From Streptomyces marokkonensis (lineage in GTDB: Bacteria; Actinomycetota; Actinomycetes; Streptomycetales; Streptomycetaceae): a stretch of 64,000 nt of DNA. The notes beneath the pieces were generated by a model. It had not been told where the DNA came from and did not search any database. It worked only from the letters and a program-made list of their open reading frames with translations. This document shows positions 33,665 to 42,629 of the stretch, in pieces (within the stretch, counting starts at the first letter, position 1; every line of letters starts with the position of its first letter). Both the position numbers and the translations under genes were made by a program. The stretch spans positions 124,001-188,000 of the forward strand of contig NZ_VSKS01000008.1 of NCBI RefSeq assembly GCF_008312835.1, in the 5' to 3' direction.

Positions 33665-35159
33665 GAGGTCCCCCCGGCCTCGGTACCGCTCCGCCGCTGG
33701 GGCGCGGAGCCGGTGACCGGTGGGGTCCCGGTGCCCGGCGCGCGGTCGATATCCGGCGCGGAGCCGGTGTCCCGCGCGGGGACGGCGTTCGCGGAGGTCC
33801 CGGTGATCGGCGGAGCCCCGGCGTCCGGGACGCGGCCGGCATCCGGCTCGGAGCCGGTCCTCGACGCGTGGCCGGGACCCGGCGGGGTGCTCGACGCGTG
33901 GCCGGCATCCGGCGCGGAGCCGGTCCTCGACGCGCGGCCGGGACCCGGCGGGGTGCTCGACGCGCGGCCGGGACCCGGCGGGGTGCTCGACGCGTGGCCG
34001 GCACCCGGCGGGGTGCTCGACGCGCGGCCGGCACCCGGCGCGGAGCCCGTGCTCGACGCGTGGCCGGCACCCGGCGGGGTGCTCGACGCGCGGCCGGCAC
34101 CCGGCGGGGTGCTCGACGCGCGGCCGGCACCCGGCGCGGAGCCCGTGCTCGACGCGTGGCCGGCACCCGGCGGGGTGCTCGACGCGCGGCCGGCACCCGG
34201 CGCGGAGCCGGTCCTCGACGCGTGGCCGGCACCCGGCGCGGAGCCGGTCCTCGACGCGTGGCCGGCACCCGGCGCGGAGCCGGTGCTCGACGCGTGGCCG
34301 GGACCCGGCGCGGAGCCGGTGCTCGACGCGTGGCCGGGACCCGGCGCGGAGCCGGTGCTCGACGCGTGGCCGGGACCCGGCGGCCGGTGCTCGACGCGTG
34401 GCCGGGACCCGGCGCGGAGCCGGTCCTCGACGCGCGGCCGGGACCCGGCGGGGTGCTCGACGCGTGGCCGGCGTCCGGCGCGAGGCCGCCGGTGGCCAGG
34501 TGGAGGCGGCAGGCGTCCGGTTCGGCGAAGGGGAGGAGTTCCACCTCCTGGGGGTCCTTCCCCAGGGCGGCGAGGGCCGCCCTGGCCAGCCCCTCGTGGA
34601 CGCCGCAGACGACGCCGGGGTGCTCGCGGGCCGTCTCGACGAACGGGCAGCGCGGCAGCCGGACGCGGCGCGCCTCCGGGTCCGCCTCCGGTGCGAAGCC
34701 GATCTCCCCGAGGAGGTCCAGCAGCCGCCTCCGCGCCTCACGCGGATCCGCCGACGGCTCCTGCCCGGTGGTCAGGACGTGCCCCCAGTCCTCGCCCGCG
34801 GCAAGCGCGTCCGCGCGCGGATCGGCGCTGGTACGGGCGATCCGCGCGGCCAGTACGGCGGCGAGCCCGGCGTACTCCCGGGCGGGGGACTCCTGCGGCG
34901 GGCGGGCCCGGTAGCGCCAGGCGGGCCGGCCGCGTCCGGCGGGGGCGGACCGCTCGCGGGCCGCCAGACCGTCCTCCACCAGGGCGTCCAGGTGCTCGCG
35001 GACGGTGTTGACGTGCAGCGCGCACACCTGGGCGAGGGCGGTGGCGGTGACGGGACCGGACTGGCCGCGCAGGTACTGCAGGACACCGCGCCGCTGCCGG
35101 GACAGCGGGACGCGCTGCGATCCGCTGCCGGGAAGCGGTCCGTTATTTTCCACGGTCAT
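33661..35159 (-). pseudogene. Fe-S type HTH regulator with repeat tail, frameshifted within the repeats
   Basis: From ATG 35159 about 225 residues form a winged HTH (SRQRRGVLQYLRG, then VNTVREHLDALVEDGL) and a C-terminal part with Cys171 (RCPFVE), Cys185 (VVCGVHEG) and Cys217 (DACRLHL). This is the pattern of SufR-like regulators that hold a [Fe-S] cluster. A tail of GHASSTGSAPG-type repeats follows. The frame with repeats leads to TGA 33661-33663, overlapping the next gene as GTGA. However, one repeat (34355-34386) is 32 bp instead of 30 or 36, shifting the frame by 2. In the shifted frame translation runs about 1.7 kb through the next gene. The conserved sensor part is intact. Confidence 0.8.
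33857..34488. repeat. 19 tandem repeats of 30 or 36 bp inside the regulator gene
   Basis: Each unit has a 27-bp core starting GT(G/C)CTCGACGCG(T/C)GGCCGG, then either GGG (8 units, 30 bp) or GCGGAGCC(G/C) or a variant of it (10 units, 36 bp). One unit (34355-34386) has GGCCG instead (32 bp). The units total exactly 632 bp. Both normal lengths keep the reading frame. Degenerate copies continue down to about 33700. Confidence 0.95.
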
Positions 35160-35181
35160 GTCCGTACTATATTGCAGACAT
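35158..35181. promoter_or_regulatory. Operator-like dyad in the divergent regulator/hemerythrin promoter
   Basis: ATGTC (35158-35162) and GACAT (35177-35181) flank an AT-rich core (TACTATATTGCA) that contains -10-like sequences on both strands. The 74-bp gap separates the regulator ATG from the hemerythrin gene, so one site could control both. Confidence 0.4.
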
Positions 35182-35233
35182 CGGCCCGCACCGATCGGAC
35201 GGGTCGTCGACGGCTGGAAGGAACGGCCCCCTC

Positions 35234-36016
35234 ATGAGCACTCTCACCCTCGCATCGGACCCCAAGGACGCGGCGGCCGTCGAAGCCGTCGAGGCGCATC
35301 ACGCCCAGCTGGCCGGTGAGCTGGCCGGACGGGTGGCCATGCTGATCGCCGCGGCGGACCGCGACCCGGCCGAGGCGGACGAGGTCCGCTCCGGACTGGT
35401 CGCCTTCTGCGACAAGGACCTGATCCCGCACGCGGTCGCCGAGGAGGGCACCTTCTACGCCGCCGCCCGCGAGCTGCCCGAGGCCCGCCTCCTGATCGAC
35501 GGCATGCTCGCCGAGCACCGCAGGCTGACGGCGCTGGTCGGCGCGCTGCGGGAGACCGGCTCAGCGGTTCGGGCGGCGGCCGACGGCCGGGCGCTCCAGG
35601 TCCTCTTCGAGGAACACCTGGAGAAGGAGAACACCCTCGTCCTGCCGCCGCTCGCCGCGGCCCCGGACATCTCCCTCGCCGACCTGCTGGCGGGCATGCA
35701 CGAACTGCTCGGCGGGGACGAGGAGGCCACGGAGGAGTCCGCGGGCGGCGGTTGTGGCGGGACGTGCGGATGCGGTGGATCGGACGACGCCGACGTGCCC
35801 GAACTCGACGTCCGGGAGGTGCCGCACGCGCTGCGTCACGCGACGGTCTTCGGCGCGCTCGGTGCCGTACCGGCCGGGCGGGCCATGCTGCTCGTGGCGC
35901 CGCACGACCCGCTGCCGCTGCTGCGGCAGATCGAGGACCGGCACCCCGGTGTCTTCTCGGTGGAGTACCAGCAGCGCGGCCCGGAGGCCTGGCGGCTGCT
36001 GCTCACCCACCGGTGA
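35234..36016 (+). CDS. Hemerythrin-like / DUF2249 protein
   Basis: 260 residues. Residues 15-160 form a hemerythrin HHE four-helix domain with iron ligands in EAHHAQLAGEL, IPHAVAEEGTFY, AEHRRL and FEEHLEKEN. A glycine/cysteine stretch GGGCGGTCGCGG (about 173-184) could bind metal. The C-terminal DUF2249 domain (LDVREVPHALRHATVF to LLLTHR) follows. Such proteins respond to NO or oxygen. It is divergent from the Fe-S regulator of the nitrite reductase operon. ATG 35234 with GGAAGGAA upstream. Confidence 0.88.
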   Translation: MSTLTLASDPKDAAAVEAVEAHHAQLAGELAGRVAMLIAAADRDPAEADEVRSGLVAFCDKDLIPHAVAEEGTFYAAARELPEARLLIDGMLAEHRRLTALVGALRETGSAVRAAADGRALQVLFEEHLEKENTLVLPPLAAAPDISLADLLAGMHELLGGDEEATEESAGGGCGGTCGCGGSDDADVPELDVREVPHALRHATVFGALGAVPAGRAMLLVAPHDPLPLLRQIEDRHPGVFSVEYQQRGPEAWRLLLTHR

Positions 36017-36094
36017 ACCGGGCCACCGCCGAACTTCCGCACCGGCCCCGGGCGTTCCTGGTTTCAACCGGCCGTTCGGGGCCAGTCGGAAGGT

Positions 36095-36388
36095 ATGTCC
36101 CCTCGATATCGCTCTGGTTCCACCTCCGCGGGGACGGTCATCGCGGTGATCGCGGACATCATGGCCGTCATCCTCGGACTGTGGATTCTGATGTACCTGC
36201 TGGACGCCAACCGGGCCAACGACCTGGTCCAGTTCGTCCATGAGACGGCCAACTGGCTCGCCGCCTGGTCGCGTGACCTGTTCACGTTCGACGAGGCATG
36301 GGCCCGGGTCGTCGCCGGCTACGGACTCGCCGCCGTGGTCTACCTGTTCATCGGCCACGCCATCGCCGGCCGCCTGCGCCGGCACTGA
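36095..36388 (+). CDS. Small two-helix membrane protein
   Basis: 97 residues with two transmembrane segments (VIAVIADIMAVILGLWILMY, about 15-34, and VVAGYGLAAVVYLFIGHAI, about 71-89) separated by an amphipathic loop with Trp residues. ATG at 36095. No family recognised. It lies between the hemerythrin gene and the convergent prenyltransferase-like gene and may belong to the redox module. Confidence 0.65.
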   Translation: MSPRYRSGSTSAGTVIAVIADIMAVILGLWILMYLLDANRANDLVQFVHETANWLAAWSRDLFTFDEAWARVVAGYGLAAVVYLFIGHAIAGRLRRH

Positions 36389-36422
36389 CCCGCACCGGGC
36401 CGGTCCCCCGCGGGGGGCCGGC

Positions 36423-37508
36423 TCAGGCGAGCGTGCAGCAGTCCGGGTCAAGGCCCCTGGGCAGGTGGTCGCCGCCGAAGACCGCGCAGGTGGGCTCGTG
36501 CCCGCCGAGCGCGGCGACGGCCAGCAGCAGCGAGCCGGCCGTCCACGTCGTCAGCTCGCGCGGCCAGACCGCGTCGTCGTCGAAGACGTACCCCGTCCAG
36601 TACAGGCCGCTCTCCGGATCGCGCAGGTGCCGGATCGACTGGAGCACCTCCAGCGCACGGTCGGACTCGCCCATCGCCCAGAGCGCCAGGGCGAGTTCGG
36701 CCGACTCACCGCCCGTCACCCACGGGTTGGGCACCACACAGCGCACCCCGAGTCCGGGCACGACGAACCGGTCCCAGCCCTCCTCGATGCGCGCCTTGGC
36801 CTCGGCACCGGTCAGCGCGCCGCCGAGCACCGGGTAGTACCAGTCCATCGAGTAGCGGTCCTTGTCCAGGAACCGCTCCGGGTGGCGCCGGATCGCGTGC
36901 CGCAGCGCACCCGCCGCCAACTCCCAGTCGGGCTGCGGTTCTTCGCGCTGCTCGGCGATGGCCAGGGCACAGCGCAGCGCGTGGTGGACGGAGGAGGAGC
37001 CGGTGAGCAGCGCGTCCGCCGTGGGCGTGCCGTCGTCGTCGCGCCGCCAGCCGATCTGCCCGCCGGGCTGCTGCAGCCGCAGCACGAACTCCACCGCCGC
37101 GCACACGGCGGGCCACATGCGGTCGAGGAACGTGTCGTCGCCCGTGGAGAGGTAGTGGTGCCACACCCCGACCGCGATGTAGGCGACGAAGTTCGTCTCC
37201 CGGCCCCGGTCGGTGACGTCGAGCGGGTCGCCGTCGGCGTAGGCCGCGTACCAGGAGCCGTCCGCCAACTGGTGCCGGGACAGCCACAGGTACGCCCGCC
37301 CGGCGGCCTCGTGCTCGCCCGCCGTGTCCAGCGCCATCGCCGCCTCGACGTGGTCCCACGGGTCGAGGTGGTGCCCGCGGAACCAGGGGATCGCACCGTC
37401 CTCCCGCTGCACGGCGAGGATGCCGGCGACGGTCGCGGCGGCCTGGTCGGCCGTCAGGACCCCGGGCAGGACGAGGTGTTCGGTCCGCGGGGACCGGGCG
37501 GTCGTCAC
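36423..37508 (-). CDS. Prenyltransferase / squalene-cyclase-repeat-like protein
   Basis: 361 residues, alpha/alpha-barrel type with repeated helices: ILAVQREDGAIPWF, QLADGSWYAAYADG, LQQPGGQIGWR, LRDPESGLYWTG. It lacks the DXDD or DDXXD motif of cyclases, so a glycan-processing or binding role (as in glycosidase-like six-hairpin proteins) is equally possible. The GTG at 37508 overlaps the stop of the methyltransferase gene (GTGA). It is the third gene of a coupled operon behind a GT4 glycosyltransferase. Confidence 0.75.
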   Translation of the reverse strand: MTTARSPRTEHLVLPGVLTADQAAATVAGILAVQREDGAIPWFRGHHLDPWDHVEAAMALDTAGEHEAAGRAYLWLSRHQLADGSWYAAYADGDPLDVTDRGRETNFVAYIAVGVWHHYLSTGDDTFLDRMWPAVCAAVEFVLRLQQPGGQIGWRRDDDGTPTADALLTGSSSVHHALRCALAIAEQREEPQPDWELAAGALRHAIRRHPERFLDKDRYSMDWYYPVLGGALTGAEAKARIEEGWDRFVVPGLGVRCVVPNPWVTGGESAELALALWAMGESDRALEVLQSIRHLRDPESGLYWTGYVFDDDAVWPRELTTWTAGSLLLAVAALGGHEPTCAVFGGDHLPRGLDPDCCTLA

Positions 37509-38251
37509 GTGGCGTCCGCCTCGGCCTCGGCGCGCGGCAGGTGCGGCTTGGTCGCGTAGGCCACGAAGCTCTTGCCGATCAGCGGGTTCAGCGCCTGCTC
37601 CGCGACCCGGGTGGCCAGCGGCTTCTTCATGATGTCCCAGACCAGCAGCTTGTGGTACGCCCGCACCGGCAGCGCCTTGTCGTTGTCCACGCCGAACGCG
37701 CACTTGAGCCACCAGTACGGCGAGTGCAGCGCGTGCGCGTGGTGGGACCCGTACGGCCTCAGGCCCGCCTCGCGCATCTTCGCCAGCAGTTCGTCCGCCC
37801 GGTAGATGCGGATGTGGCCGCCCTCGACCTCGTGGTAGGCGTCGGACAGCGCCCAGCACACCTTCTCCGGGCCGTAGCGCGGCACCGTGACGGCGATCCG
37901 GCCGCCGGGCCTGAGCACCCGCACCATCTCGGCGAGCACGCCCTTGTCGTCGGGGATGTGCTCCATCACCTCGGAGATGATGACGACGTCGAAGGACTCG
38001 TCGGGGAAGGGCAGGGCGAGGGCGTCGCCCTCCATGGCGGTGGCGGTGGCCCCGGCGGGTGCCTCCCCGGCCTCCTTCATCGCCGCGAACCACTTGGCGA
38101 CCTCGCGGATCTCCTCGCCGTTCTGGTCCAGCGCCACGACCCGGGCACCGCGCCGGTAGCACTCGAAGGCGTGCCGGCCGGCGCCGCATCCGAGGTCCAG
38201 GACACGGTCGCCCGGGGCGAGCGGGAACCGGGAGAAGTCGACGGTCAGCAC
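37505..38251 (-). CDS. Class I SAM-dependent methyltransferase
   Basis: 248 residues. SAM motifs are clear: DRVLDLGCGAGRHAFECY (motif I), VVALDQNGEEI, DVVIISEVMEHIPDD (motif IV) and VLRPGGRIAVTVP. GTG start at 38251, overlapping the end of the GT4 gene by 7 bp. It is the middle gene of the glycosyltransferase - methyltransferase - prenyltransferase-like operon. Sugar or lipid methylation is likely. Confidence 0.87.
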   Translation of the reverse strand: MLTVDFSRFPLAPGDRVLDLGCGAGRHAFECYRRGARVVALDQNGEEIREVAKWFAAMKEAGEAPAGATATAMEGDALALPFPDESFDVVIISEVMEHIPDDKGVLAEMVRVLRPGGRIAVTVPRYGPEKVCWALSDAYHEVEGGHIRIYRADELLAKMREAGLRPYGSHHAHALHSPYWWLKCAFGVDNDKALPVRAYHKLLVWDIMKKPLATRVAEQALNPLIGKSFVAYATKPHLPRAEAEADAT

Positions 38252-39714
38252 GTGGCCCTGCTTTCACGGTCGGAGCGGTCGGAGCGGTCGGAGGTGTCGG
38301 CTGCGTTCACGGGGACGGCGCCCCTGCCCGCGAGGGTGCCGGGGAGGAGGTCCGGGTCCGCGAGGGGGGCGAGGTCCGGGTCCGCCGGGGCCGGGCCGCG
38401 CGGGGCCGGTCGCGCCGCGCGCGCCATCGCCTCGCGGTAGCGGGCCACCGTGCCCTCGGCCGCGCGGGCCCAGGTGAAGTGCCGCAGGACCCGCTCGCGT
38501 CCGGCCGCCCCGAGACGCGCGCGCAGTTCGGGGTCGCCGAGCAGCCGGCTCAGCGCGGCGGCCAGCGCCCCCGCGTCACCGGGCGGTACGGCGAGACAGG
38601 TCTCCCCGTCGCGGCCCGCGACCTCGGGGATCGCTCCGCCGGTCGTGGCGACCAGCGGGGTGCCCGTGGCCATGGCCTCGGCGGCCGGGAGGGAGAAGCC
38701 CTCGTACAGCGACGGCACGCACGCGACCTGCGCCGAGCGCACGAGGTCGACCAGTTCGGCGTCCGAGATGCCCTTGACGAACTCGACGGCGCCCTCGAGC
38801 CCGTACCGCTCCACGGCCTGCGCGACCGGTCCCTCCGTGGGCCGCTTGCCGACCACGACGAGATGGGCGCCGGGCTGGTCCGCCCGCACCTTCGCCAGCG
38901 CCTCGACGAGGAAGACCAGGCCCTTCAGCGGCACGTCCGCGCTGGACGTGGTCACGATCCGGCCCGGCACGACCGCCACCGACGGATCCGGCGCGAACAG
39001 GTCGGTGTCGGCGCCGATGTGGACGACGTGGATGCGGTCCTGCCGTACGCCGAGGTCCTCGACGATCTCCTGGCGCGAGGTGCCGGAGACGGTGAGCACG
39101 GACGGCAGCCTGCGCGCCACCCGCTTCTGCATGCGCGTGAAGGCGTACCAGCGGCGCACCGAGTACCGCCGCTTCCAGTTCTCGGCGGCGTCCAGCTCCA
39201 GGCGCCGGTCGACGGTGATGGGGTGGTGGATGGTGGTCACCAGGGGGGCGCCGAGGTCGCCGAGGAGGCCGTAGCCGAGCGTCTGGTTGTCGTGGACCAC
39301 GTCGAAGTCGCCGCGCCGGGCGCGCAGGTGGCGGCGGGCGCGCAGGGAGAACGTCAGCGGCTCGGGGAAGCCGCCGGTCCACATCGTGCCGACCTCGAGC
39401 GCGTCGATCCAGTCGCGGTACTCGTCGCGCCCCGGGGTGCGGAAGGGGTCCGGCTGGCGGTAGAGGTCGAGGCTGGGCAGCTCGGTGAGGCCGAGCCCGT
39501 CGTATCCCTCGTCGAGCACGGCGTAGGGCTGGGCGCCGATGACCTCGACACGGTGCCCGAGGCGGGCGAGTTCGCGGGAGAGGTGACGTACGTAGACGCC
39601 CTGGCCGCCGCAGAACGGGTTTCCCTTGTAGGTGAGGAGTGCGATGCGGAGCGGTCGCAAGCCGTCGGATGCGGGCCCCGCCGAGGGCCCGGCCTGACTG
39701 GCCTCAGCGGTCAC
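38245..39714 (-). CDS. GT4-family (GT-B) glycosyltransferase
   Basis: 489 residues from GTG 39714; ATG 39750 is an alternative. The N-terminal Rossmann half has CGGQGVYVRHLSRELARLGH, the acceptor-loop type of GT4. The C-terminal donor half has the EX7E motif in PSLYEGFSLPAAEAMATGTP. The end is Asp/Ser/Arg-rich (SDRSDRSDR) from a short DNA repeat. It is probably a cytoplasmic enzyme transferring a nucleotide sugar onto a lipid or metabolite. The divergent 206-bp gap before the TetR gene contains a KstR-type box. Confidence 0.85.
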   Translation of the reverse strand: MTAEASQAGPSAGPASDGLRPLRIALLTYKGNPFCGGQGVYVRHLSRELARLGHRVEVIGAQPYAVLDEGYDGLGLTELPSLDLYRQPDPFRTPGRDEYRDWIDALEVGTMWTGGFPEPLTFSLRARRHLRARRGDFDVVHDNQTLGYGLLGDLGAPLVTTIHHPITVDRRLELDAAENWKRRYSVRRWYAFTRMQKRVARRLPSVLTVSGTSRQEIVEDLGVRQDRIHVVHIGADTDLFAPDPSVAVVPGRIVTTSSADVPLKGLVFLVEALAKVRADQPGAHLVVVGKRPTEGPVAQAVERYGLEGAVEFVKGISDAELVDLVRSAQVACVPSLYEGFSLPAAEAMATGTPLVATTGGAIPEVAGRDGETCLAVPPGDAGALAAALSRLLGDPELRARLGAAGRERVLRHFTWARAAEGTVARYREAMARAARPAPRGPAPADPDLAPLADPDLLPGTLAGRGAVPVNAADTSDRSDRSDRESRATC

Positions 39715-39768
39715 TCTGGGCCCCCTTCTCCCTGCACTGTCCCGCGACATTACGCCGGGACGCTAACC

Positions 39769-39782
39769 TAGAACAAGTTTCA
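39769..39782. promoter_or_regulatory. KstR-type operator
   Basis: TAGAACAAGTTTCA fits the KstR box TnnAACnnGTTnnA in all fixed positions. It lies between the GT4 gene and the KstR-like TetR gene, 139 bp before the latter's start. Confidence 0.6.
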
Positions 39783-39920
39783 GAGTTGATCGTTCGGAGG
39801 ATCCGAATCTACCGGCAGGTAGGGACGCTGTGAGCAGTGGATCAGGTGATTCACGCCACGGCGGACGGCGTGCCATGCTGTCCGATCATCCACCCTCACC
39901 GACTGTCACGGACGGGACCC

Positions 39921-40613
39921 ATGCCCGCGGAAGCCCACAGGACCCAGGTGGCCAAGGCGGCGAAGCCGGAAGCCGGCGCCGCGCGCCCCGGCCCGGCCCC
40001 CGCGCTCGCCGGCCCCGCCTCCGCGCTCACCGAGCGGCAGGAGGCCCGCCGGCGCCGCATCCTCCGGGCGTGCACCCAGCTGGCCGTCCGGGGCGGCTTC
40101 GACGCGGTGCAGATGCGCGAGGTCGCGGAGTCCTCCCAGGTGGCCCTCGGCACGCTGTACCGCTACTTCCCGTCCAAGATCCATCTGCTGGTCGCCACCA
40201 TGCAGGACCAGCTGGAGGACCTGCACGCGACGCTGCGGAAGAAGCCGCCGGCCGGTGAGACCCCCGCCGAGCGGGCCGCGGAGACCCTGATGCGGGCCTT
40301 CCGCGCACTCCAGCGCGAGCCGCACCTGGCGGACGCGATGGTGCGCGCCCTGACCTTCGCGGACCGCAGCGTGAGCCCGGAGGTCGACCAGGTCTCCCGG
40401 CAGACCACGAGGATCATCCTGGACGCCATGGAGCTCACCGACCCGACGCCGGAGCAGCTCGCGGCGGTCCGCGTCATCGGGCACACCTGGCACTCGGCCC
40501 TGATCACCTGGCTCTCGGGCCGCGCCTCCATCGCGCAGGTGAGGGTCGACATAGAGACGGCGTGCCGGCTGATGGACCTGACGGCGCCGGAGGCCGTCGA
40601 CGCCACAACCTGA
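39921..40613 (+). CDS. TetR-family regulator, KstR-like
   Basis: 230 residues from ATG 39921 (GGACGGGA upstream; the longer 258-codon frame would place part of the promoter in the gene). The HTH MREVAESSQVALGTLYRYFPSK closely resembles mycobacterial KstR, the repressor of sterol-catabolism genes. The C-terminal domain is of the matching helical type. A KstR-like box lies upstream, consistent with self-control or control of the divergent GT4 operon. No sterol catabolic genes are in the window. Confidence 0.85.
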   Translation: MPAEAHRTQVAKAAKPEAGAARPGPAPALAGPASALTERQEARRRRILRACTQLAVRGGFDAVQMREVAESSQVALGTLYRYFPSKIHLLVATMQDQLEDLHATLRKKPPAGETPAERAAETLMRAFRALQREPHLADAMVRALTFADRSVSPEVDQVSRQTTRIILDAMELTDPTPEQLAAVRVIGHTWHSALITWLSGRASIAQVRVDIETACRLMDLTAPEAVDATT

Positions 40614-40615
40614 AC

Positions 40616-40626
40616 CGAAACTTTCG
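40616..40626. promoter_or_regulatory. Xylanase-type CGAAA-N-TTTCG box 1
   Basis: CGAAACTTTCG, a perfect palindrome about a central C, starts 2 bp after the TetR stop and 212 bp before the xylanase start. This sequence is known upstream of Streptomyces xylanase genes. Confidence 0.65.
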
Positions 40627-40666
40627 ACCGCTTTCCCTTGACGCAGGTGACGGCCTCCGACCGTGA

Positions 40667-42244
<1,578 letters not shown>

Positions 42245-42260
42245 ACCGTCCCGCCGCCAC

Positions 42261-42303
42261 CGGCCCGCACCCGCGGCCCTCCCAGGGTCCCGGGTGCGGG
42301 CCG
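42261..42303 (+). terminator. Xylanase terminator hairpin
   Basis: CGGCCCGCACCCG (42261-42273) with CGGGTGCGGGCCG (42291-42303), a 13-bp perfect stem 17 bp after the stop. Confidence 0.8.
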
Positions 42304-42393
42304 CGTCTCACCCCCGCCGTGACCCCGGTCACGCCGCGGACCCCTCCCTCTCCCGCCTCCCGAAGCCACCCCGGGCCCCCTTCCTACGGGCGG

Positions 42394-42530
42394 GTAGAGT
42401 GGCGGCGTCGTCATCACACCCGTACGGGGGGAAGCCGGTGCAATTCCGGCGCTGACCCGCAACCGTGAGCCGTCCGCCGGACGGTGAGCCGGACTGCCCC
42501 GAACGGTTCGTGACCGGCTCACGTGCCCGG
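42394..42530 (+). ncRNA. Cobalamin riboswitch
   Basis: The leader has the cobalamin core GGGGAAGCCGGTGCAATTCC (42426-42445), then GCTGACCCGCAACCGTGAGC (42451-42470), and a B12-box-like GGTGAGCCGGACTGCC (42483-42498). A TAGAGT at 42394-42399 may be the -10 element. The element ends about 100 bp before the first gene. By family knowledge it turns the operon off when cobalamin is bound. Exact ends are estimates. Confidence 0.85.
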
Positions 42531-42629
42531 CAGCCCGCCGGCGCACGGGCACCGTCGAGGTATACGGAGCCGAGCCGCCGGGGTGTCCCGCGCTGCCCGG
42601 CCCTCTTCAGGGAGAGGCACCCGCCGATC

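Noticed and set aside
33857-34488. The regular repeat was considered as a CRISPR array.
   Set aside because: Units are contiguous with no unique spacers, lengths are 30/36 bp in coding frame, and no cas genes are present.
36423-37508. Assignment of the alpha/alpha-barrel protein as a terpene cyclase.
   Set aside because: Neither DXDD nor DDXXD catalytic motifs are present.
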